Part shown: piece after piece, positions 1 through 5,675 of the stretch
Position numbering within the stretch: the stretch's first letter is position 1
How the letters are laid out: every line of letters begins with the position of its first letter
Notes under the pieces: model-generated
The model's input: only the letters and a program-made list of their open reading frames with translations
Database searches by the model: none
What the model was told of the DNA's origin: nothing
Assembly: GCA_949427775.1 (NCBI GenBank)
Contig: CASQEL010000047.1
Span: 1-10,117 of the forward strand
Source: an uncultured Desulfovibrionaceae bacterium
GTDB lineage: Bacteria; Desulfobacterota; Desulfovibrionia; Desulfovibrionales; Desulfovibrionaceae
DNA length: 10,117 nt
Reading direction: 5' to 3'
Position numbers and translations under genes: made by a program

Positions 1-21
1 AACTTTAGATGTTTCTGTGTA

Positions 22-1035
22 CTAGACGGCCGGGGGCGTGTCGGCCAGGGTCGCCACCATGACGGCCTTGATGGTGTGCATGCGGTTTTCCGCTTCGTCG
101 AACGCCACGTTGGCCGAGGATTCGAAAACCTCGTCGTTCACTTCCATGGCGTCGATGCCGTACTTCTGGAACAATTGCTCCCCGATGGATGTTTCCCGGT
201 TGTGAAAGGCGGGCAGACAGTGCAGGAACTTGCAGTCCGGATTGCCGGTCTTGCGCATGGTGTCGGCAGTGACCTGATAGGAACGCAGGCGTTCGATGCG
301 TTCCTGCCACACGCTCTCCGGTTCGCCCATGGATACCCAGACGTCGGTATACAGGAAGTCGCAGCCCTTGACGCCGCTGTCCACGTCTTCGGTGACGGTG
401 ATGGTCGCCCCGGTTTCCCCGGCCACGGCCCGGGCGAGGGTCACGATGTTCGGGTCGGTCTGGGAGCCCGCGGGCGCTATGGAGCGGAAGTTCATGCCCA
501 TTTTGGCCGCGCCGATCATCAGGGAGTTGCCCATGTTGTAGCGGGCGTCGCCCAGATAGGCGAAGGTGATTTCATGCAGCGGCTTGGCGCAGTGTTCGCG
601 CATGGTCAGCAGGTCGGCCAGAATCTGGGTGGGATGGAATTCATTGGTGAGGCCGTTCCATACCGGCACGGACGCATAGCGGGCCAGATCTTCCACGATA
701 TGCTGGCCGAAGCCCCGGTATTCGATGCCGTCGAACATGCGGGAAAGCACGCGGGCCGTGTCGGCCATGGATTCTTTTTTGCCCATCTGGGAGCCGGAGG
801 GGCCGAGGTAGGTGACGTGGGCGCCCTGATCGTGGGCGGCCACCTCGAAGGCGCAACGGGTGCGGGTGGAATCTTTTTCAAACAGCAGCACGATATTCTT
901 GCCGGTCAGATACTTGACCTCGCGGCGTTCCTTTTTGGCTGTTTTGAGATGCGCCGCGAGATCCAGCATGTAGCGGATTTCTTCGGGGCTGAAGTCCAAC
1001 AGTTTCAGGAAATGGCGATTTTTCAGCGAAATCAT
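22..1035 (-). CDS. argF: Ornithine carbamoyltransferase
   Basis: This 337-residue protein transfers the carbamoyl group of carbamoyl phosphate to ornithine, giving citrulline, in cytoplasmic arginine biosynthesis; the catabolic form runs the reverse reaction. All family signatures are visible: the carbamoyl-phosphate loop STRTR at residues 56-60, HPTQ at 134-137, GDARYNMGNS at 162-171, DVWVSMG at 231-237 and the ornithine-side HCLP at 272-275. Length and sequence track the E. coli ArgF/ArgI type (about 334 residues) closely from end to end. The ATG at 1035 is supported by a GGAG Shine-Dalgarno (1043-1046) seven bases upstream. The gene lies 134 bases downstream of maeB on the same strand, and I saw no convincing promoter in that gap, so cotranscription is possible. 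Anabolic (argF) and catabolic (arcB) enzymes of this type cannot be told apart by sequence alone, and the downstream neighbour is outside the window. Confidence 0.95.
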   Translation of the reverse strand: MISLKNRHFLKLLDFSPEEIRYMLDLAAHLKTAKKERREVKYLTGKNIVLLFEKDSTRTRCAFEVAAHDQGAHVTYLGPSGSQMGKKESMADTARVLSRMFDGIEYRGFGQHIVEDLARYASVPVWNGLTNEFHPTQILADLLTMREHCAKPLHEITFAYLGDARYNMGNSLMIGAAKMGMNFRSIAPAGSQTDPNIVTLARAVAGETGATITVTEDVDSGVKGCDFLYTDVWVSMGEPESVWQERIERLRSYQVTADTMRKTGNPDCKFLHCLPAFHNRETSIGEQLFQKYGIDAMEVNDEVFESSANVAFDEAENRMHTIKAVMVATLADTPPAV

Positions 1036-1094
1036 GGCATAGCTCCGCTTGGGGGATGATCCCCTGAAGGGATTTGATGTGACGGGATGGACCG

Positions 1095-1106
1095 CCCGCG
1101 CGCGGG
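1095..1106. repeat. 12-base perfect GC palindrome between maeB and argF
   Basis: CCCGCGCGCGGG is a perfect palindrome in the maeB-argF gap. It has no loop, so it is more likely a protein site or plain GC-rich sequence than an RNA hairpin. A smaller 5-bp hairpin (1059-1063 with 1069-1073) lies between it and the argF Shine-Dalgarno. No function can be assigned. Confidence 0.3.
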
Positions 1107-1125
1107 AATTTCCGCAAGGCGGCGA

Positions 1126-1167
1126 CTTGGCCTCCTCTCCGGCCTTCAGACCGGGGAGGAGGTCAAG
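1126..1167 (-). terminator. Long hairpin just after maeB stop
   Basis: Arms 1126-1142 and 1151-1167 are complementary over 17 positions around an 8-base loop, starting two bases past the maeB stop codon. In the maeB transcript the stem has two A.C mismatches and is not followed by a U-run, so it is not a canonical intrinsic terminator. It may be a weak terminator or a 3'-end stabiliser between maeB and argF. In a plus-strand RNA both mismatches become G.U pairs, so the stem would be complete. Confidence 0.4.
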
Positions 1168-1169
1168 AG

Positions 1170-2480
1170 CTATTTATAACTGTCGGCCAGCGCCTTTGCT
1201 CTGGCATGCGCCGCCCGCACCCTGGCCACCAGGCTGCGACGATAGGCTTCCATATCCGCGATGGGGCGCGTGGCGACGCCCGTGTCCATCGCGGCCTGGG
1301 CCACGGCCGGGGTTTCCCATTCGATAATGCGGGGATCCAGCGGCTTGGGGATGATGTAGTCGGGGCCGAAGGAGAAGCTTTTGCCCTCGTAGGCTTGGGA
1401 GACGCTTTCGGGCACGGGTTCCTTGGCCAGGGCGGCCAGCGCCCTGGCCGCGGCGATCTTCATGGCTTCGTTTATTTCCGTCGCGCCCACGTCCAGCGCG
1501 CCGCGGAAGAGGAAGGGGAAACCGGAAACATTGTTGATCTGGTTGGGATAGTCCGTGCGGCCCGTGCCCATGATGCAGTCGGGCGAGGCGGCCTTGGCGT
1601 CTTCAAAGGTGATTTCCGGGTCCGGATTGGCGCAGGCGAACAGGACGGGAGCCTTGGCCATGCTTTTGACCATATCCCGGGAAATCAGCCCCTTGACGGA
1701 AAGTCCCAGAAACATGTCCGCCCCGCGCATGGCTTCGGCCAGCGTGCAGGACGACGGCTGGGCATAGCGGGCCTTGTAGGGATTGAGGTCCGTGCGTCCC
1801 TGATGGATCAGGCCCTTGGAATCGAACATGAAGATATTTTCCCGCGCCACGCCCAGCGCCACATAGAAATTGGCGCAGGCGATGGCCGCCGCGCCCGCGC
1901 CGGAGATAACCACTTTGCAGGCGTCCGGCGTCCGTCCGGTGATTTCGCAGGCGTTCAGGAATCCCGCCCCGGTGATCACCGCCGTGCCGTGCTGGTCGTC
2001 ATGGAAGACCGGAATATGCATTTCTTTTTTCAATGTTTCTTCAATGTAAAAACATTCCGGAGCCTTGATGTCTTCCAGGTTGATGCCGCCGAACGTGGGT
2101 TCCAGCGCTTTGACGACCGCGCAGATCTTTTCGGGATCGGTTTCCGCCAGTTCAATGTCGAAGACGTCGATGTCGGCGAACATTTTGAAGAGCACGCCCT
2201 TGCCTTCCATAACGGGCTTGCCCGCGGCCGGGCCGATATTGCCCAATCCGAGCACGGCCGTGCCGTTGGAGATCACGCCTACCAGGTTGGAACGCCCCGT
2301 ATAGCGGGCGGCCAGGGCAGGATCGGCATGGATGGCCCGGCAGGCTTCAGCCACGCCGGGGGAATAGGCCATGGACAGATCTTTCTGGGTTGCGCAGGAT
2401 TTGGTGGGCAGAATTTCGATTTTTCCCGGACGGGGCAGTTCGTGATAGGCCAGAGCTTCTTCTTTGGTGTACAGGGCCAT
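1170..2480 (-). CDS. maeB: NAD(P)-dependent malic enzyme
   Basis: This enzyme oxidatively decarboxylates malate to pyruvate and CO2 with reduction of NAD(P), linking C4 acids to pyruvate in the cytoplasm. At 436 residues it is the short bacterial form, without the C-terminal phosphotransacetylase-like domain of E. coli MaeB. Visible signatures are Tyr39 in MAYSPGVAE and Lys94 in MEGKG (catalytic pair), the metal ligands Glu136-Asp137 (NLEDIKAPE) and Asp161-Asp162 (FHDDQHGTA), the Rossmann turn GAGAAA at 194-199, NPDPEI at 285-290 and the NN pair near 316. The ATG at 2480 has a GGAGA Shine-Dalgarno (2487-2491). Its likely promoter is about 250 bases upstream, giving a long leader. Cofactor preference (NAD or NADP) cannot be read with confidence. 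It is divergent from nrdJ and upstream of argF. Confidence 0.94.
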   Translation of the reverse strand: MALYTKEEALAYHELPRPGKIEILPTKSCATQKDLSMAYSPGVAEACRAIHADPALAARYTGRSNLVGVISNGTAVLGLGNIGPAAGKPVMEGKGVLFKMFADIDVFDIELAETDPEKICAVVKALEPTFGGINLEDIKAPECFYIEETLKKEMHIPVFHDDQHGTAVITGAGFLNACEITGRTPDACKVVISGAGAAAIACANFYVALGVARENIFMFDSKGLIHQGRTDLNPYKARYAQPSSCTLAEAMRGADMFLGLSVKGLISRDMVKSMAKAPVLFACANPDPEITFEDAKAASPDCIMGTGRTDYPNQINNVSGFPFLFRGALDVGATEINEAMKIAAARALAALAKEPVPESVSQAYEGKSFSFGPDYIIPKPLDPRIIEWETPAVAQAAMDTGVATRPIADMEAYRRSLVARVRAAHARAKALADSYK

Positions 2481-2503
2481 AAGGATTCTCCATTGATAAA
2501 GTT

Positions 2504-2536
2504 GCCGGGGGGCGCGGGACGGCGCCGCCGGGGGGC
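2504..2536. repeat. Two 10-base G-run direct repeats in the maeB leader
   Basis: GCCGGGGGGC occurs at 2504-2513 and again at 2527-2536, with further G runs between. In the maeB mRNA this becomes two C6 tracts ending about 13 bases above the Shine-Dalgarno. The plus strand (the maeB template) carries the G runs and could in principle form a G-quadruplex. Apart from this repeat, I see no recognisable riboswitch or gene in the maeB leader 2481-2728. Confidence 0.35.
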
Positions 2537-2707
2537 TTTCGGATTCTGTATTTCACTCTGATAGGCAAAGGCATGCAAGGTGTCAAATGTGGCTCGACCG
2601 GATGTACCCGAAAAAATACTGAAACATGCTTGGGGGTGCGGAACGCGCGTCGGCGACGTCTCGCGCGGCCGCGTCGAAACGAAAAATATCGTGGGTTGCA
2701 TGAAAAT

Positions 2708-2737
2708 TTTACAAAAATGTAATTATTCAAATATATT
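2708..2737 (+). promoter_or_regulatory. Candidate sigma70-type promoter for the nrdJ leader
   Basis: TTTACA at 2708-2713 and TATATT at 2732-2737 are separated by 18 bases; each box matches five of six consensus positions. It lies in an AT-rich island within GC-rich sequence. Transcription would start near 2744, giving a leader of about 450 bases before nrdJ. A second -10-like TATACT at 2863-2868 has only a poor -35. Confidence 0.5.
2709..2722. promoter_or_regulatory. Candidate operator TTACA-N4-TGTAA
   Basis: TTACAAAAATGTAA is a perfect inverted repeat with a 4-base spacer, overlapping the -35 box of the plus-strand promoter. A dimeric repressor bound here would block that promoter. It lies about 6 bases past the start point predicted for the maeB promoter, so it could affect that too. 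No regulator family can be named from the site alone, and AT-rich sequence makes chance palindromes more likely. Confidence 0.35.
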
Positions 2738-2763
2738 ATACTCACGGTAACGAGGCGCGGCAA
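2735..2763 (-). promoter_or_regulatory. Candidate maeB promoter
   Basis: On the minus strand TTGCCG (2758-2763) and a perfect TATAAT (2735-2740) are separated by 17 bases. The start would be near 2728, leaving a leader of about 248 bases before maeB. Its -10 overlaps the -10 of the opposite-strand nrdJ promoter, so both cannot be occupied at once. Confidence 0.6.
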
Positions 2764-2767
2764 AAAA

Positions 2768-2992
2768 ATGGAATTTCGATCGCCCAAAAACCTCATGCAA
2801 TCTTCAGATGTTAATGGAGCCATGCGGCTTTTCGGGCGATGGATTTTTTGTGAGGAGCAGAGTATACTTGCCCGCCGTATGCGCCCTGTACCGGTATCCG
2901 CGGGGTGTCCGGATTTTAGGGTCAGCCCTCATTACTCCGTCTGCTGCAAAGCCGTCTTTTGCCGCCCCGCGGCGTTGCAAGGCCGACAGTGA
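2768..2992 (+). CDS. Possible 74-residue leader ORF (doubtful)
   Basis: An ATG at 2768, about 24 bases after the inferred transcript start, opens a 74-codon frame. Its TGA stop (2990-2992) overlaps the end of the left arm of the 15-bp hairpin at 2977-2991. Translation to that stop would open the hairpin, which is how translation-coupled attenuators work. The nearest purine-rich element (GAGG, 2752-2755) is about 12 bases away, which is too far to be a good ribosome site. The product is rich in Cys and Arg with no known domain. I think it is more likely chance than a gene, but its position is worth recording. Confidence 0.13.
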   Translation: MEFRSPKNLMQSSDVNGAMRLFGRWIFCEEQSILARRMRPVPVSAGCPDFRVSPHYSVCCKAVFCRPAALQGRQ

Positions 2993-3036
2993 CCTTGCGG
3001 CAGGTTCACCGCAGCTTCGCCCACTGTCGGCCTTGC
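2977..3036 (+). repeat. 15-bp perfect inverted repeat in nrdJ leader
   Basis: GCAAGGCCGACAGTG (2977-2991) is exactly complementary to 3022-3036 across a 30-base loop. The loop itself contains TGCGG/CCGCA arms (2996-3000, 3009-3013). TGTCGG at 3041-3046 repeats part of the right arm and could compete for the left arm, which would give two alternative folds. Confidence 0.7.
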
Positions 3037-3070
3037 GCCTTGTCGGTTGAAAAAAATCGGCGTTTCGCGG

Positions 3071-3117
3071 AGGGCGTTGTCATGAGGGCCGCCCCCTTTT
3101 TCACATGACGGCGCTTT
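3071..3117 (+). repeat. 14-bp stem with G.U pairs in nrdJ leader
   Basis: Bases 3071-3084 pair continuously with 3104-3117 in a plus-strand RNA: ten Watson-Crick and four G.U pairs around a 19-base loop holding a C-run and T-run. Because the G.U pairs would be A.C mismatches in a minus-strand RNA, the plus-strand transcript is the one likely to fold. Confidence 0.5.
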
Positions 3118-3120
3118 GCC

Positions 3121-3163
3121 GGAAAGGCAAGCGTTTCCCCGGGGAGAAACCGGGGCTTTTTTT
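3121..3163 (+). terminator. Intrinsic terminator and candidate antiterminator before nrdJ
   Basis: CCCCGG (3137-3142) pairs with CCGGGG (3150-3155) over a 7-base loop, followed by C and seven T (3157-3163). This is a classic intrinsic terminator ending 32 bases before the nrdJ ATG. An upstream GGAAA (3121-3125) can pair with TTTCC (3134-3138), which includes the first two bases of the terminator's left arm. The two stems are mutually exclusive, which is the layout of an attenuator. Confidence 0.65.
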
Positions 3164-3195
3164 GTACACCTTCAAATAAAACACAGTGTTGTACC

Positions 3196-5466
3196 ATGAT
3201 AGAAATGCCCGAGAACCTGCCTCATCCGACATTGCAGCCCAACACGGAAGTCGTGCTTAAAAAGCGCTATTACCGTATATCTCCCGTTACCGGGGAGTTG
3301 GAAGACGCCCGCGCCCTGTTCTGGCGCATTGCCTCGGCCATTGCCGAAGAGGAAGGCAAGTACGAAAGATCTCCTTTTCAGGTTGAAGCGCTGGCCCGCG
3401 AATTTTACGACTTGATGACCGGTTGGAAGTTTCTGCCCAACTCCCCGACCCTGATGAACGCGGGTACCGAATTGGGGCAGCTTTCCGCCTGCTTTGTGCT
3501 GCCTGTGGGCGATTCCATCGAGGAGATCTTCGATGCGGTGAAGCATGCCGCCATGATCCACAAGTCCGGCGGCGGCACGGGATTTTCCTTTTCCCGGCTG
3601 CGCCCCAAGGAGAGCCGGGTAGGCTCCACCGGCGGCGTGGCGTCCGGTCCGGTTTCCTTTCTGCGGATTTTCAACACGGCCACGGAGCAGATCAAACAGG
3701 GCGGCACGCGGCGCGGAGCCAACATGGGCATTCTGCGGGTGGATCATCCGGACATCATTGATTTCATCCGGGCCAAGGAAAAAGAGGGAGAGTTCAATAA
3801 TTTCAATCTTTCCGTGGGCTTGACTGAAGCATTTATGCGCGCTGTGGAAAACGACGAGGAATATCCCCTCATCGCTCCCAATACCGGCCAGGAAAAAGGC
3901 CGTCTGCGCGCCCGCGACGTGTTCGATCTGCTCGTGAAGAAGGCGTGGGCGTCAGGCGATCCGGGCATTGTTTTTCTGGATCGCATCAATCGCGACAATC
4001 CCACACCGGTTCAGGGAGAAATCGAATCCACCAACCCCTGCGGGGAACAACCCCTGTTGCCCTACGAAGCCTGCAACCTGGGCTCCATCAACCTTGCGAA
4101 TTTCTTCGTGCCGGGACACGAGCATGAAAACATCCCCGCGGACAGGGGCGTGGATTGGGCGGAACTGGCCCGTGTGGTCCATCTGGCGGTACGCTTTCTG
4201 GATAATGTCATCGACGCCTCGCAGTTCCCGCTGGAACGGATCGCGGAACGGGTGCGCAACAACCGCAAGATCGGCCTCGGCGTTATGGGCTGGGCCGATC
4301 TGCTCTTCCAGCTGCGCATTCCCTACGATTCCGCGGAGGGAATCGCTCTGGCCCACCGCCTCATGGACTTCATCAACACCGAGGGACATAAAGCTTCCCA
4401 TCAACTGGCGGGGGAGCGCGGAGCCTTCCCCGCCTACAAAGAATCGGTCTTCGCCCAACGCGGGGAAGGGCCGTACCGTAACGCCACGGTGACCACCATC
4501 GCGCCTACCGGTACGCTGTCCATCATCGCCGGGTGCTCTTCCGGCGTGGAACCGCTGTTCGCTTTGTGTTTCACGCGCAATATTCTGGACGGCGAGCGTC
4601 TGGTGGAGGTAAACCCCTACTTCGAAGCCGCATTGACCGAGGCCGGGGCCTACAGCCCGGAACTTATGGAAAACGTTGTGGCCAGAGGGTCCATCCGGGA
4701 TATGGAATTTCTGCCCTCGGACATGCGCCGGGTGTTCGTCACGGCTATGGATATCGCTCCGGAATGGCACCTGAAAATGCAGGCCGCGTTCCAGGAGCAC
4801 ACGGACAACGCTGTTTCCAAAACCGTGAATCTGCCCAACAGCGCCACAGTGGAAGATATCCATAATATTTATTGGATGGCCTATCAGGAAGGCTGCAAGG
4901 GCGTGACCGTATACCGCGACGGCTGCAAATCGTTGCAGGTGTTGGCCACGGGCGAGGGGCAGAAGAAACTGGACGGTCAGGGCGCCGCTCCGGTTTCCGG
5001 CGGCGGCACTGTGCGCAAGCGTCCCGACATCGTGCAGGGCTTTACGCAGAAGGTGCAGACCGGTTTGGGCTTCATGTATCTGACCGTCAACGAGGTGGAC
5101 GGCGAGCCTTTCGAGGTCTTCGCCACCATCGGCAAGTCCGGACGTTCCATTACCGCCAAAGCGGAAGCCATCGGGCGTCTGGTTTCCCTGGCGCTGCGTT
5201 CCGGCGTCAGCGTGCGGGACATCGTGAATCAGATCAAGGGCATCGGCGGCGAACACCCCGTTTTTCGCGGCAAGGGACTGCTGTTGTCCATTCCGGACGC
5301 CATCGCCTGGGTGCTGGAACGCCGCTATCTGAAAGATCAAAAGGGGCATCTCGGCGGCGTCAACGATCTGGAGCGGCAGCGTTGCCCGGAATGCAATGAG
5401 GAACTCGTGTTTCAGGAAGGTTGCCATATCTGCCCATCCTGCGGTTTCACCCGTTGCGGCGGGTAG
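3196..5466 (+). CDS. nrdJ: Class II (adenosylcobalamin-dependent) ribonucleotide reductase
   Basis: This 756-residue enzyme reduces ribonucleotides to deoxyribonucleotides for DNA synthesis. It uses adenosylcobalamin to make the active-site thiyl radical, so it needs neither oxygen nor an iron subunit. The catalytic set is visible: Asn280, Cys282 (thiyl) and Glu284 in NPCGE, and the redox pair Cys99 (LSACF) and Cys293 (EACNLGS). Other marks are PNSPTLMNAG (81-90), the Gly-rich HKSGGGTGFSFSRLRP (122-137) and APTGTLS (436-442). Residues about 610-705 form a TSCPD-type domain. The tail (residues 730-754) holds six Cys, two of the pairs as CPEC and CPSC, likely a zinc site and/or the Cys pair that re-reduces the active site. 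The ATG at 3196 is the first start after an in-frame stop at 3106; it has no clear Shine-Dalgarno, nor has the in-frame ATG at 3205. Confidence 0.96.
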   Translation: MIEMPENLPHPTLQPNTEVVLKKRYYRISPVTGELEDARALFWRIASAIAEEEGKYERSPFQVEALAREFYDLMTGWKFLPNSPTLMNAGTELGQLSACFVLPVGDSIEEIFDAVKHAAMIHKSGGGTGFSFSRLRPKESRVGSTGGVASGPVSFLRIFNTATEQIKQGGTRRGANMGILRVDHPDIIDFIRAKEKEGEFNNFNLSVGLTEAFMRAVENDEEYPLIAPNTGQEKGRLRARDVFDLLVKKAWASGDPGIVFLDRINRDNPTPVQGEIESTNPCGEQPLLPYEACNLGSINLANFFVPGHEHENIPADRGVDWAELARVVHLAVRFLDNVIDASQFPLERIAERVRNNRKIGLGVMGWADLLFQLRIPYDSAEGIALAHRLMDFINTEGHKASHQLAGERGAFPAYKESVFAQRGEGPYRNATVTTIAPTGTLSIIAGCSSGVEPLFALCFTRNILDGERLVEVNPYFEAALTEAGAYSPELMENVVARGSIRDMEFLPSDMRRVFVTAMDIAPEWHLKMQAAFQEHTDNAVSKTVNLPNSATVEDIHNIYWMAYQEGCKGVTVYRDGCKSLQVLATGEGQKKLDGQGAAPVSGGGTVRKRPDIVQGFTQKVQTGLGFMYLTVNEVDGEPFEVFATIGKSGRSITAKAEAIGRLVSLALRSGVSVRDIVNQIKGIGGEHPVFRGKGLLLSIPDAIAWVLERRYLKDQKGHLGGVNDLERQRCPECNEELVFQEGCHICPSCGFTRCGG

Positions 5467-5505
5467 GGCAAGGGCATGAAGGGCTGAGTGCCCGCGCTGT
5501 CTTCG

Positions 5506-5543
5506 CCGGATTCAGGCGGCAACGCTGCCTGAATCCGGTTTTT
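5506..5543 (+). terminator. nrdJ intrinsic terminator
   Basis: Arms 5506-5520 and 5524-5538 form a 15-bp stem (one G.U pair) with a 3-base loop, followed by five T (5539-5543), 40 bases after the nrdJ stop. This is a very strong intrinsic terminator. Confidence 0.92.
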
Positions 5544-5547
5544 GCAT

Positions 5548-5604
5548 GAAGAAACCCCCGCGCTAGAGCAGTTCACGGTTGAAATGCGCTCTAGGCGCGG
5601 GGTT
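5548..5604 (-). terminator. Large inverted repeat, probable MFS terminator
   Basis: Bases 5553-5569 pair with 5588-5604 (16 pairs with one bulged base on each side). Read on the minus strand, the stem is followed by TTTCTTC, so it can act as the terminator of the convergent MFS gene, whose stop is 72 bases away. The stem contains CTAGAGC/GCTCTAG ends, and the 18-base loop holds a second small hairpin (TTCA/TGAA). It may also be a copy of a dispersed palindromic repeat. Confidence 0.6.
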
Positions 5605-5675
5605 CCTGTTGTCGAGAACGCCGGAATGCCCCCACGGCGGACGGAAAGCGCTCCCGCCGCATGCCGGGAATGGGG

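Larger units (their letters stand above)
2744..3163 (+). ncRNA. Structured nrdJ leader RNA or small RNA ending in a terminator
   Basis: The stretch from the candidate promoter to the T-run before nrdJ holds no convincing gene but is dense in inverted repeats. They are 2779-2790 with 2829-2840 (11 of 12 pairs, long loop), 2977-2991 with 3022-3036 (15 perfect pairs enclosing a smaller hairpin 2996-3000/3009-3013), 3071-3084 with 3104-3117 (14 continuous pairs, four of them G.U), 3121-3125 with 3134-3138, and a terminator at 3137-3163. A terminator so close to a start codon suggests an attenuated leader; an independent small RNA is the alternative. I could not match it to cobalamin, T-box, c-di-GMP or other common riboswitch cores. 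Boundaries depend on the inferred promoter. Confidence 0.45.

Noticed and set aside
76..2561. Long plus-strand frames opposite argF and maeB (76-1059 and 1206-2561)
   Set aside because: Their His/Gly/Arg-rich products have no family features; they are antisense shadows of the two conserved enzymes.
2991..3022. B12-box-like ACCTGCC on the minus strand of the nrdJ leader, or a T-box-like ACCGC on the plus strand
   Set aside because: Only about 9 of 16 B12-box positions match, and it is on the wrong strand for nrdJ. The T-box match is limited to about six bases. No other conserved riboswitch parts are present.
3057..3071. 15-base sequence repeated exactly at 7034-7048
   Set aside because: One such match is plausible by chance in 10 kb of GC-rich DNA, and the contexts share nothing else.
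2700..3195. NrdR boxes before nrdJ
   Set aside because: The AT-rich AAATATATTA and the ACACAGTGTT near the start each share only part of the consensus, and there is no properly spaced pair.
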